Shown: positions 24,584 to 34,004 of the stretch, piece by piece
Layout: every line of letters begins with the position of its first letter
How positions within the stretch are numbered: the stretch's first letter is position 1
Made by a program: the position numbers and the translations under genes
Notes under the pieces: generated by a model
What the model saw: only the letters and a program-made list of their open reading frames with translations
What the model was told of the DNA's origin: nothing
Databases searched by the model: none
Source: an uncultured Polaribacter sp.
GTDB lineage: Bacteria > Bacteroidota > Bacteroidia > Flavobacteriales > Flavobacteriaceae
Assembly: GCA_943788865.1 (NCBI GenBank)
Contig: CALSRX010000004.1
Coordinates: 558,001 to 622,000 of the forward strand
Direction of reading: 5' to 3'
Length of the DNA stretch: 64,000 bases

Positions 24584-27500
24584 TTAGTGGCAACTACACG
24601 TTGGAATTGTAAAACTGTTGGTTTCTAAATTTAAAGGAACACCTTGGTTGTAGTTTCCGCTTTCCCAATAAAATGGACTTCTCTTTTTATTGTAATTTCC
24701 AATTTCGTTCATGGTACTTGTATCAAACAGACGACCATTAATCATCGTAAAAGAGATGGTATTTGTATGTTGAATATTTTCTAATGGGTTTTTATCCATC
24801 ACAATTAAATCTGCCAGTTTTCCTTTTTCTAAAGAACCAATTTCATCTGCTACTCCTATATATTCTGCCCCATTAATTGTTGCAGCAATTAACGCTTCAT
24901 GATTAGACATTCCGCCTTGTTGCAACATCCATAATTCCCAATGTGCCCCTAAACCTTGCAATTGACCATGGGCCCCTAAATTTACCTTTACACCTAATTT
25001 AGATAAATCGGTTACAGTTCTAGAAGTTAACATGTGACCATTGTAATACTCTTCATCAGGCACCATAGTTCTATGTCTTGATCGTGGGTCTATTACATGT
25101 CTAGGAGTATATTTTAATAATTTTTTATTTTCCCAAACATTTGTTTTTTGATACCATTGATATTCACCGCTCATTCCACCATAATTTACGATCAGAGTTG
25201 GTGTGTATCCTGTATTGCTGTTTTTCCATAAAGACAGCACATCTTTATAAACTGGTGCAACAGGAATGTTATGTTCAATTCCTGTATGGCCATCAAAAAT
25301 CATACTCATATTTGTAAAGAAGTTTGAACCTCCTTCTGGAACCACATTTACCCCTAATTCTCTTGCAGCTTGCATAATTTGCTGACGTTGTTCTCTTCTA
25401 GGTTGATTGTAACTTTTTACAGATTTTGCCCCAAATGCTTTTGTTCTAGCAATAGCAAATCGCGCATCTTCTAGGTTGTTTACTACTGCTTTAAAATCTC
25501 CTTCAGCACCATATAGAATAAATCCTGTTGAAAACATTCTTGGCCCAACAGTTTGTCCGCTTTTTTGTAATTCTTCTAAAGTAAATGCAGCTGCTGTATT
25601 TACAGAAGGATCATGAGAAGTTGTAACTCCATAGGCTAAATTTGCATAAAATTGCCAATGTTTTTGTGTGCTTAATCCATTTCTAAAAGCTCCAACATGT
25701 GCATGTACATCTACAATTCCTGGCATGATGGTTTTGCCTTTCATGTCATATACTTTTGCATCTGAAGGAACACTCACTGAGCTCGAATTTCCGATTTTCT
25801 CTATCTTATTTTTGTAAACAACAATGGTTCCGTTTTCTATAACTTGTTTTCCTTTCATGGTAATTAAGCGGGCATTTGTAAATGCAACTCTTCCTTCTGG
25901 AACATCAGATTTTGCTGTAAGTCCGATTTTTATTCCACTAGTTGAATCTGCAGTTAAGTTGCTTTTAGCAAACGGATCTGTTGTGTTATTCACGATACTT
26001 TTTGTGAAGTATTCATCCCCTAAAGTCCAATGAACTTTATCATTATTAGAAGACCAATGTAGGTTGATTCCTGCATTATCCGATAAACTTTCTACATGGA
26101 AAGATTTTGTATTTCCATCTAGGTTGATTTCACTTCCATTATGAATAAATGGCGCCACATATAATTTATGTAGGTGGATAAATGAAACCCATTTAAAGTC
26201 TTTACTTGGTACTAATTTATTGGCAAGTTTAGAAACAAAATGACTTCTTTCATTTTTTCCCGATAAATCAACACTCTTTAAACGTTTTGTTAAACCTCCC
26301 ATAAAAGAACCACCTGTTTGAAAGTAGATTCTTTTATTGTTTGGAGAAAACATCGGGAATTCTCCTCCGTCTGCAATCTTTTTTGGATTTTTTCCATCAG
26401 CATCTGCAATGTAAAGCCCTGTATCTATTGAATAATCAAATCCTTGATCTCCATTTCCACTTTCTTTTCTATATGTAATTTTAGACCCTGTATTGTCAAA
26501 AGAAGGAGTTCTATATATTCCTTTTTTTGTAGTGAGTTTTTGCAAGTTAGAACCATTTAGGTTACTGGTGTATATGGCTCCTAGATTTTCATCATTCCAC
26601 GTTACAAACACAATTGATGTACCGTCTGGAGAAAAATTAGGTTCACCTTCAAAATCAGTTAATTTTGTTATTCTTTGTGGTGTTCCGTTTGGTATTTCTC
26701 TTTTGTAAATATGTCCTAATGAAGTAAATACAAGCGTTTTTCCGTCAGGTGAAGTTTTAGCGTCTTTGATCATTTTTGAAGTGAAACTTTCTTCAAAAAC
26801 TTTTCTTTTTACGCGAAGTGTTTTAGCTAATTTTATTTTTTCGTTTACTTGAAAAGGTATGTTTGTAAGCTGCTTTGTGTCTATATTAATTTTATTAATT
26901 TTTCCTCCAGACCAAAAAACGATTTCTGAATCATTATTTGTCCAAGAAAAATGTGGGTACACTCCAAAAACAGCCCAAGCTTCTTGTTGGTCTTTGCTTA
27001 GGTCTTCATACACTGGCCATTCTTTTCCAGTTTCTAATTCATGAATGTATAATACAGATTTGGTTCTTATGCGTTTTACAAAAGCTAAGAATTTTCCGTT
27101 TTTAGAAATTACAGGCCTTGCTGCTCCACCTGGTCCACCAGTTACTTGTTTTATTTTTCCAGTTTTAAAATTGTATTGTTTGATGACATAAATTTGACTA
27201 TTCGGATCTTTGTTATATTGAAAAGAACCTCCAGGATACATGTCTTCTGCATAATATAAATACTTTCCATCTGAAGAAATTGAAGGGTCGTTGACATCTT
27301 GTTGGTCATTTTTTCTTTTCGTTAATTGTAAGCCTGCAGAGCCAGAAAGTGGATATTGCCACATTTCTCCTGCACCAACAGATCTGGTAGAAGTATAGTG
27401 TTTACGAGCAACCAACGATTCTCCGTCTGGTGTCCAAACCGCATTGTTTAGTAATCTGTATTTTTCTTTGGTGATAGATTTTGCATTTTCTCCATCAGCA

Positions 27501-27850
27501 GTCATTACCCAAATATTATTTCCGCCTTCAGCATCACTTGTAAAAGAAATGTATTTTCCGTTTGGACTAAACCTTGGTTGCACTTCATAGGCCAAACCAG
27601 AACGTAAAATAGTTGCTTTTCCCCCAGAAATAGGCATTTTGTATATGTCACCTAGTAAATCAAAAACAATTGTTTTACCATCTGGACTTACATCTAAGTT
27701 CATCCAAGTTCCTTCATTGGTATTTAAATTAAATGAGGTGTATTTCCAATCTTTATGAGGATTGTTCACATCCCATTTGGTGTCTTGTTTTTGTGAAAAT
27801 GAATTCAACGAAAAAGAAATGATTGTAATTAAAGCTAAAATTTTACGCAT
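24584..27850 (-). CDS. Secreted amidohydrolase with N-terminal TolB-type beta-propellers
   Basis: 1088 residues. Signal peptide about 1-19 (no lipobox). Residues about 40-620 hold repeated PD40/TolB propeller units (many SPDGKxIxF-like blocks). Residues about 660-1050 are a metal-dependent amidohydrolase with VDVHAHVG (HxH), the ligand-region histidines in FDGHTGIEHNIP, and the NLGAHGQLQGLGAHWEL block near the end. Related enzymes include imidazolonepropionase-like hydrolases and Xaa-Pro dipeptidases of this superfamily. Given the operon, hydrolysis of prolyl or hydroxyprolyl dipeptides in the periplasm is a reasonable inference. The C-terminal tail ends in a Cys-Ser-Cys-His sequence. Confidence 0.88.
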   Translation of the reverse strand: MRKILALITIISFSLNSFSQKQDTKWDVNNPHKDWKYTSFNLNTNEGTWMNLDVSPDGKTIVFDLLGDIYKMPISGGKATILRSGLAYEVQPRFSPNGKYISFTSDAEGGNNIWVMTADGENAKSITKEKYRLLNNAVWTPDGESLVARKHYTSTRSVGAGEMWQYPLSGSAGLQLTKRKNDQQDVNDPSISSDGKYLYYAEDMYPGGSFQYNKDPNSQIYVIKQYNFKTGKIKQVTGGPGGAARPVISKNGKFLAFVKRIRTKSVLYIHELETGKEWPVYEDLSKDQQEAWAVFGVYPHFSWTNNDSEIVFWSGGKINKINIDTKQLTNIPFQVNEKIKLAKTLRVKRKVFEESFTSKMIKDAKTSPDGKTLVFTSLGHIYKREIPNGTPQRITKLTDFEGEPNFSPDGTSIVFVTWNDENLGAIYTSNLNGSNLQKLTTKKGIYRTPSFDNTGSKITYRKESGNGDQGFDYSIDTGLYIADADGKNPKKIADGGEFPMFSPNNKRIYFQTGGSFMGGLTKRLKSVDLSGKNERSHFVSKLANKLVPSKDFKWVSFIHLHKLYVAPFIHNGSEINLDGNTKSFHVESLSDNAGINLHWSSNNDKVHWTLGDEYFTKSIVNNTTDPFAKSNLTADSTSGIKIGLTAKSDVPEGRVAFTNARLITMKGKQVIENGTIVVYKNKIEKIGNSSSVSVPSDAKVYDMKGKTIMPGIVDVHAHVGAFRNGLSTQKHWQFYANLAYGVTTSHDPSVNTAAAFTLEELQKSGQTVGPRMFSTGFILYGAEGDFKAVVNNLEDARFAIARTKAFGAKSVKSYNQPRREQRQQIMQAARELGVNVVPEGGSNFFTNMSMIFDGHTGIEHNIPVAPVYKDVLSLWKNSNTGYTPTLIVNYGGMSGEYQWYQKTNVWENKKLLKYTPRHVIDPRSRHRTMVPDEEYYNGHMLTSRTVTDLSKLGVKVNLGAHGQLQGLGAHWELWMLQQGGMSNHEALIAATINGAEYIGVADEIGSLEKGKLADLIVMDKNPLENIQHTNTISFTMINGRLFDTSTMNEIGNYNKKRSPFYWESGNYNQGVPLNLETNSFTIPTCSCH

Positions 27851-27891
27851 ACTAGTAGTGTTTAATTTTTAAAAGATTATAAATGTAAGGT

Positions 27892-30800
27892 TTATATTTT
27901 ATTTTTTAGAGACATAAAATCTTCTGCAAATATTTTACGTAAATAAAAAATTAATTCTGTTGCATTATCTGTATTAAAAATAATTGGAGGTTTTATTTTT
28001 AACACATTATTGTCGGGGCCATCAGTACTCATTAAAATACCGTGATCCTTCATTCTATTTGCCAGATAGGCAGTTTGTTCTGCTAACGGATTTAAATCTG
28101 CATCCACCAACTCAATCCCTAAGAACAAGCCTTGTCCACGAACATCACCAATAATTGGAAATTCTTTTGAGAGTTGTTGCAATTCAGATTTTAAAAACGC
28201 ACCAACTTTTAATGCATTTTCTTGTAGCTTCTCTCGTTTCACAGTTTTCAATACCTCTGTTGCAATAGCACATGAAACTGGGTTTCCACCAAACGTATTA
28301 AAGTATTCCATTCCGTTTGCAAAAGCCTCAGCAACTTCTTGCGTGCAAGCAACAGCCGCAATAGGATGACCATTTCCTAAAGGTTTTCCAATGGTAACAA
28401 TATCAGGTATTACATTGTGTAGTTGAAACCCCCAAAAAGTTTTTCCCATTCGTCCGCAACCCGTTTGAACTTCGTCAGATATACAAACTCCACCTGCTTT
28501 TCTAACCAATTGATACGCTGCAGATAAAAACCCTTTTGGCAATTCAATTTGTCCACCACAACTAATAATAGGTTCAATAATAAAAGCGCCTACATTTCTT
28601 CCTTTTTGTTGAATGTGATTTATACATTCTTGAACTTCTTTAGCATATGTAGAAGCAGTATTTTTCCCTCTGTGTTTTCCTCTAAAAGAATCTGGTAAAG
28701 GAAAAATGTGTGTGTGTTCTGGTGCTCCTTTTCCGCCTTTTCCATCAAACTTATAAGATGAAATATCTACACACATATTGGTGTTTCCATGATAACCAAC
28801 TTCACTTGCTATGATGTCTTTTTGATTGGTTACTGCCTTTGCCATCCTAATTGCCAATTCGTTTGCTTCACTACCAGAGTTTACAAAATGTAATACATTT
28901 AATTCTGGCGGCAAGGTTTCTAATAGTTCTTTAGCTAAATTGTTAATGTTTTCGTGTAAATATCTAGAATTGGTATTGATCAAAGCCATTTGATGTTGAC
29001 CCGCTTTTACTACAGAATAATTTTCATGACCAACATGGGCTACATTGTTTACAGTATCTAAATACTTGTTTCCGAATTGATCCATTAAATATTGACCCGC
29101 TCCACGAACCATTTTAATCGGAGTGTTGTATTGTAAGCTTAGACTTTTTCCTAAATGTTGTTTTCTAAAGTTAATTAAATCTGTATTTGAGATTGTATGT
29201 TGTTCTTTTAATGTTTCTGACTTAAATAGTAAATTAGGATCTGGACAGACACTTTTCCAGACGTCAATCTGACTTAAAAAGGCAACACCAGGGAAATCAA
29301 TTTTATAATCGAAAAGTGATAATATAACTTGAAAGTGTAAATGTGGAGCCCAATTTCCATTTTCAGGATGATTTGCCAATTCTGCTATTTTTTCGCCTTT
29401 CAAAATAAGATCTCCAATTTTATGCTTGGTAGCACTTTCAATAGTGTTATGTCCATACAATGTGTAAAAAGAAAAATCTTCTATTTGATGTTTTAAAACG
29501 ACCAAACCTCCATATTCTTTTTCGCCAGCGTCATTAACGGCAATGACAACTTCACCTTCAAATAATGCATGAACGGGTGTGTATTCTGGCAACCAATAAT
29601 CAATTCCTAAATGAATACTTCTACTTTCTCTTCCTTTGTTTCCTACTTTGTCATATGCGGTAGAAGTATATAACGCTCTTGGCTCTAGATAACCACCTGC
29701 AATAATTTTAGTAGCAACTTCTTTTTGTAATTGATCTATCTTAAATTGTAACAAGTCTAAATCATTAAACTCTTGTTGATGTCCAATCCATTTGCTAGAA
29801 ACACTCATATCTATATGATGTGCTTCATTTTTATTGACTGTTGGAAATACATCTGAAAGTAAAAAAGTGTTTTTAGTGGCCCATTCTTTAAACTTTTCTT
29901 CATTCGGATGTGCAGAAAATCCACAAGCAGACCTAAAACTGAATTCAGCAAAATCAGGATGAATGACTCTCCATTTTTTCAATACTTCCCAAACAGGTTT
30001 TTCGCTAATTAGTAAATATTCGTTGTTGGGTTCTTCAATTTTATTGATTGCAGATTTAGTTACAGAAATGACCAAACGCATCGCAATTGCATTGTACAAG
30101 TGCGATAATTCTTTTTCTTCTAGAGGAAAAGTTGAATGATATCCCTTCACAATTGACAAAGCGGCATCTAATGGATCTGGATAATTAATGGTTGTATAAC
30201 ATGCTATTGCAGCATCATTTATAATTTGTGTGTAAACTGCATCTCCATAATCAATTGTTGCTTTTACGAAAGGGTTGATTAGGCCGTCAGAAACAATTAT
30301 ATTATTATCATTGGCATCGTTATGAACAACCGATTTTCTTAATGTGTCGTATTCAGATTTTTTAGTTTCAAATTGTTGTTGAAAATAGATAATGATCTCT
30401 TTTTCTTTATCAGAAAATAAATTGATATGCTCTTTTGTCCATAATGATTGTGCAACATCCCAAGCAAATTCTCGATGTGCTTCTTTGTGATCAAAACCTT
30501 GTAAAGAGCGGGTTAGTAAACCACATTTTTTTCCTAAACTAAAACGCAAATCATCTAATTGCGGATTTACAGAACTTAAAACTCTACCAGAAATCCAAGT
30601 GAGTAAACGGACCTTTCTTTTATTACCAAAATCATCTGTAATTGAAGAAATTACAGCACCATTTCTATCTTGAATTACTTTAGGAGCAATTAAATTCTGA
30701 TCGTTTAACACAATATGTTGCAATAATTTTTGCTGAAAATCTAAATAGCTTTCCTGCTCATTAGGGCGAGATATTTTTAAAATATAACCTTCAGAATTCG

Positions 30801-30927
30801 AAGTTTCAATTCTAAAATTAAAATCTATTTCACCAGGCAGTTCAAAAGCATTCCCCGTGATATTGTAAAGTTCTGAGAGAATTTTTTCTGCTTGTTTTGT
30901 GTCTATTTTTATTTGATTGTAATTCAT
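27892..30927 (-). CDS. Three-domain fusion: APH-type kinase, M23 peptidase domain, class III aminotransferase-fold lyase
   Basis: 1011 residues without a signal peptide. Residues about 1-330 are an aminoglycoside-phosphotransferase-like kinase (VVHNDANDNN catalytic loop, TIDYGD metal site). Residues about 410-555 are an M23/LysM-type peptidase domain with HLGID and HLHF motifs intact. Residues about 580-1005 are a class III PLP enzyme (SDEVQTGCGR; PLP Lys in TIGKPLGNG). In humans hydroxylysine kinase (HYKK) is of the first type and 5-phosphohydroxylysine phospho-lyase (PHYKPL) of the last, so in a hydroxyproline locus this fusion probably degrades hydroxylysine. The alternative is phosphoethanolamine, the substrate of the related ETNPPL. 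Role of the M23 part is unknown. Confidence 0.85.
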   Translation of the reverse strand: MNYNQIKIDTKQAEKILSELYNITGNAFELPGEIDFNFRIETSNSEGYILKISRPNEQESYLDFQQKLLQHIVLNDQNLIAPKVIQDRNGAVISSITDDFGNKRKVRLLTWISGRVLSSVNPQLDDLRFSLGKKCGLLTRSLQGFDHKEAHREFAWDVAQSLWTKEHINLFSDKEKEIIIYFQQQFETKKSEYDTLRKSVVHNDANDNNIIVSDGLINPFVKATIDYGDAVYTQIINDAAIACYTTINYPDPLDAALSIVKGYHSTFPLEEKELSHLYNAIAMRLVISVTKSAINKIEEPNNEYLLISEKPVWEVLKKWRVIHPDFAEFSFRSACGFSAHPNEEKFKEWATKNTFLLSDVFPTVNKNEAHHIDMSVSSKWIGHQQEFNDLDLLQFKIDQLQKEVATKIIAGGYLEPRALYTSTAYDKVGNKGRESRSIHLGIDYWLPEYTPVHALFEGEVVIAVNDAGEKEYGGLVVLKHQIEDFSFYTLYGHNTIESATKHKIGDLILKGEKIAELANHPENGNWAPHLHFQVILSLFDYKIDFPGVAFLSQIDVWKSVCPDPNLLFKSETLKEQHTISNTDLINFRKQHLGKSLSLQYNTPIKMVRGAGQYLMDQFGNKYLDTVNNVAHVGHENYSVVKAGQHQMALINTNSRYLHENINNLAKELLETLPPELNVLHFVNSGSEANELAIRMAKAVTNQKDIIASEVGYHGNTNMCVDISSYKFDGKGGKGAPEHTHIFPLPDSFRGKHRGKNTASTYAKEVQECINHIQQKGRNVGAFIIEPIISCGGQIELPKGFLSAAYQLVRKAGGVCISDEVQTGCGRMGKTFWGFQLHNVIPDIVTIGKPLGNGHPIAAVACTQEVAEAFANGMEYFNTFGGNPVSCAIATEVLKTVKREKLQENALKVGAFLKSELQQLSKEFPIIGDVRGQGLFLGIELVDADLNPLAEQTAYLANRMKDHGILMSTDGPDNNVLKIKPPIIFNTDNATELIFYLRKIFAEDFMSLKNKI

Positions 30928-30928
30928 A

Positions 30929-32896
30929 TTAATCTTTTTGTAGAAGCATAATTATATGCGCAGCACTCCAACTAAAGCTTTGTGCGTTTAAACCTTTACC
31001 CGTAATTGGATGATAATTTTCTCTGATAGATTTTCCTTTTCCTAAAATTCCTTCTGCTCCTTTTAAAATTTGTTTGGTTGCTTTGTCTGCATCTAGATTA
31101 AATCCGTAATTGCGTAAGCTTTTAACTCCAAAATACGCTTGATCTAACCAGTTTGGTCCGCGCCAATATCCTTTAAGAGGATTGAATTTTTCATGATCAG
31201 CACTCATGGTTTGAAACGGAACTTTAGTGTAGAATTTTTTTGGATTCATCATTTTTTCTTTAACCGCTTCCGCTTGTTTTTGCGTAGCAGCATTTGCCCA
31301 AAGTGCTGTCCAACCTTCGCTTCCCTCTCCTTTAATAAACGTTTTTCCGTCTAAAGAAGTGTCATAAAACCAACCATCTTTTGTGTCATAAAATTGAGAT
31401 TGAATTTTTGTTTTCAATATTGCTGCTTCGTTTGCTAATTCTTGGGCATCTTCGACCTTTTGTAAAACAGTAGCCAATTGCGCTAAAAATAATTTTTCAG
31501 CATATAAATAGGCGTTTAAATCTACAGATTCTTGATTGATAGAATACGCGCCTTCGCCATTTTTTACAATTTTCGAATCGTCAAAACGAATGGCGTTGTC
31601 CATGCCACTTTCCCATTTAGCTGCAATTAAACTTCCATCTGTAGAGCCATATTCACACAAACCATCTTGATCATTGTCTCTTTTATTATACCACCATTCG
31701 TGATACAATTTTAATTTTGGATACATATATTTCACAAATTCAAGATCTTGATCTTTTTCGTAAATTTTTGCAACTGCCCAAACTGACAAAGGTGGTTTTG
31801 TATCTCTGTAATTGTGTTTCTCTATGGATGTGTCTCGAAAAACACAATCTGCTACAAAACCATCTTCATTTTGAAATTCAAACATCAACTTCAGTTGCTT
31901 TTTTCCCAAAGCTGCATCATAATAAGACAAACCTACTGCATGTTTCCAAGAATCCCAAGACCAAAAACCATTGAACCATTTATAATGATAACTAGGAAAT
32001 AAACCTTCGTGTTTGATTTCCCCAGCCGGAATTCGCCAATTGTTTTGAAGGGTCAAATGCGCTTTCGACAACACTTCTGCATATTGATTTTTCGTAAATT
32101 GAGTTTTTCTGTTTTCAATTAATGATTGTAATTGACTGTTTTTTTCTTTTTTTCTGTATTCTAAAACGAAATCAAAAGATGTGTTTTGTAACGACTTTTG
32201 TTCATTCTCCCATGAATATTCTGGAAAAATAAAAGTTTGAGAAATTGTAAACTCTTTTGTTTCATTTGGGTTTAAATAAATTCTATTTTTTTTAGAGCTA
32301 TACAAACTATCATTTGATGATATTTTAGTGTTTTCTGGGAAAATGAGATGTCCAACAGCATCAGATTTAGAAGAACGTATGCGTAGTCTGTTTTTTGTTG
32401 ATGAGAACTTTAACCCATCAGCTAATAATTTTTCATTTTTAAAATGATAATGAACTTGTTGATTTGATTTGCTAATGTTTTTTATTGTTGATTTTATGAT
32501 TGTAGTATGACCAGAAGAAAACACCAATTCTTGTTTTAACTCAAAACTCTCAGATGTAAAAGTTTGTTCTAAATGACTGTTGTAACTATTTTTTGAATGT
32601 GATTTCCATTTTACATTATCAAATTCTAAATTGACTAAAGATTGACTAGCCCAAACACCATTTTGTTGCGTCATTAAAAAGGGTCCAGAAAAACCAGTGA
32701 TATTTGTTGAACCTGGAAAACTATATGCAAACCAAGCTCCTTGATCTGAAAACATTAATCCTGATTTATCAAATTTAGTTTTTGGAGTAACGGTATAGTC
32801 TAAAATATTCTCACTGAATTTTAGATAGTTTTTTTGCTCTTCTTTAGCACAGCTAAAAAGCACTATTGTAGTAAATAAATAAAATATTTTTTTCAA
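30929..32896 (-). CDS. Trehalase/GH63-like family glycosidase, lipoprotein
   Basis: 655 residues. Lipobox FSC (Cys16). An N-terminal beta-sandwich region (about 30-230) precedes an (alpha/alpha)6 barrel with the signature WFNGFWSWDSWKHAVGLS (about 309-326) and RGPNWLDQAYFG (about 592-603), the pattern of GH37/GH63-type glycosidases. It cleaves an alpha-glucosidic or similar bond at the cell surface or periplasm. It ends one base before the kinase-lyase fusion gene. Collagen hydroxylysine carries a glucosyl-alpha-1,2-galactose unit, so a deglycosylation role is a tempting but unproven idea. Confidence 0.8.
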   Translation of the reverse strand: MKKIFYLFTTIVLFSCAKEEQKNYLKFSENILDYTVTPKTKFDKSGLMFSDQGAWFAYSFPGSTNITGFSGPFLMTQQNGVWASQSLVNLEFDNVKWKSHSKNSYNSHLEQTFTSESFELKQELVFSSGHTTIIKSTIKNISKSNQQVHYHFKNEKLLADGLKFSSTKNRLRIRSSKSDAVGHLIFPENTKISSNDSLYSSKKNRIYLNPNETKEFTISQTFIFPEYSWENEQKSLQNTSFDFVLEYRKKEKNSQLQSLIENRKTQFTKNQYAEVLSKAHLTLQNNWRIPAGEIKHEGLFPSYHYKWFNGFWSWDSWKHAVGLSYYDAALGKKQLKLMFEFQNEDGFVADCVFRDTSIEKHNYRDTKPPLSVWAVAKIYEKDQDLEFVKYMYPKLKLYHEWWYNKRDNDQDGLCEYGSTDGSLIAAKWESGMDNAIRFDDSKIVKNGEGAYSINQESVDLNAYLYAEKLFLAQLATVLQKVEDAQELANEAAILKTKIQSQFYDTKDGWFYDTSLDGKTFIKGEGSEGWTALWANAATQKQAEAVKEKMMNPKKFYTKVPFQTMSADHEKFNPLKGYWRGPNWLDQAYFGVKSLRNYGFNLDADKATKQILKGAEGILGKGKSIRENYHPITGKGLNAQSFSWSAAHIIMLLQKD

Positions 32897-32936
32897 TTTT
32901 TTGGTCTTTAATTGTTTTAAAATTACTCAATCAATG

Positions 32937-34004
32937 TCATCGTAAAATAAATCCTTTTTTCATTGGGTCTTTTGGATCAATGATAAAAGTATGCATTCCT
33001 GTAATGTGCGCAGTTCCTTCAACTTGAGGAATTACAGCGGTAAATGGACCGTAATCTTCTTCAGCAATAACAGAACCTTTAAATACAGAACCTGTGATGC
33101 TTTCAATTGTCATTGTTTCACCAAAATCAATTTCTCTTTTTGCTTTATGAATGGCCATTCTGCCGGAAACTCCAGATCCTGTTGGAGAACGATCTACTTC
33201 TCCTTCTGCAAAAACGCATACATTTTTACTATCATTCCCAGAATTTTGTTTGGTGTTGTCAATAAAAATAGTTCCATATAAAAAACTCAAATCATTTTCA
33301 AAAGGATGTAAGATTTTTTTATCAGCTTTTACAACTGCATTTTTAATTTTCATTCCGTTAGTAATTATTGCACGATAAGAATCCCTACTCAAATCAAAAT
33401 TAAAATTATTTTTAGCCATATCTACATAGGCATAGAATGCTCCCCCATACGCTAAATCATAAGATATAGTTCCTACTCCTTTAATATCTACAGTTCTGTC
33501 TAAACCAACAACAAAACTTGGTACACAATGAAAACGAACTCCCATAACTTGTCCGTTTTTTACATTTGCGAAAGAAGTAATTCTTCCACATGGAGCATCA
33601 ATTTTTAGTTCATTTTCTCCTTCTTTTACCTCAATCCAGTTCATTTCAACTGCTAAAGTAGAAATAGCAATGATTGCATGTCCACACATGGTAGAATATC
33701 CTTCATTGTGTAAAAAAATAATTCCAAAATCTGCATCATTATCATTTGGAGGTACTAAAATGCAACCATACATATCTGCATGACCACGAGGTTCAAAAAG
33801 TAATGCTGTTCTTAAATAATCAAAATTTTCTTTGCAGTATCTTCTGTACTCTAAAACAGAATTTCCTTTTACTTCTGGAAATCCATCAACAATAACACGC
33901 AATGGTTCGCCACCCGTATGCATGTCAATCGTTTTAATTTGTAACCAATCTTTGTTGGGAGTAAATGTTGATTTAGAAAGTATATTTTGATAGGTTTTAC
34001 TCAT
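32937..34004 (-). CDS. trans-3-hydroxy-L-proline dehydratase (proline racemase family)
   Basis: 355 residues. The first catalytic Cys is kept (Cys107 in STMCGHAIIA) and the second is replaced by threonine (Thr275 in DRSPTGSGVSGRM), the hallmark of trans-3-hydroxy-L-proline dehydratases rather than racemases. It removes water to give 1-pyrroline-2-carboxylate. The gene start overlaps the end of the upstream reductase gene by 8 bases, and that enzyme would make L-proline from the product. It is a paralogue of the epimerase at 17888-18898 in the opposite operon. Confidence 0.93.
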   Translation of the reverse strand: MSKTYQNILSKSTFTPNKDWLQIKTIDMHTGGEPLRVIVDGFPEVKGNSVLEYRRYCKENFDYLRTALLFEPRGHADMYGCILVPPNDNDADFGIIFLHNEGYSTMCGHAIIAISTLAVEMNWIEVKEGENELKIDAPCGRITSFANVKNGQVMGVRFHCVPSFVVGLDRTVDIKGVGTISYDLAYGGAFYAYVDMAKNNFNFDLSRDSYRAIITNGMKIKNAVVKADKKILHPFENDLSFLYGTIFIDNTKQNSGNDSKNVCVFAEGEVDRSPTGSGVSGRMAIHKAKREIDFGETMTIESITGSVFKGSVIAEEDYGPFTAVIPQVEGTAHITGMHTFIIDPKDPMKKGFILR

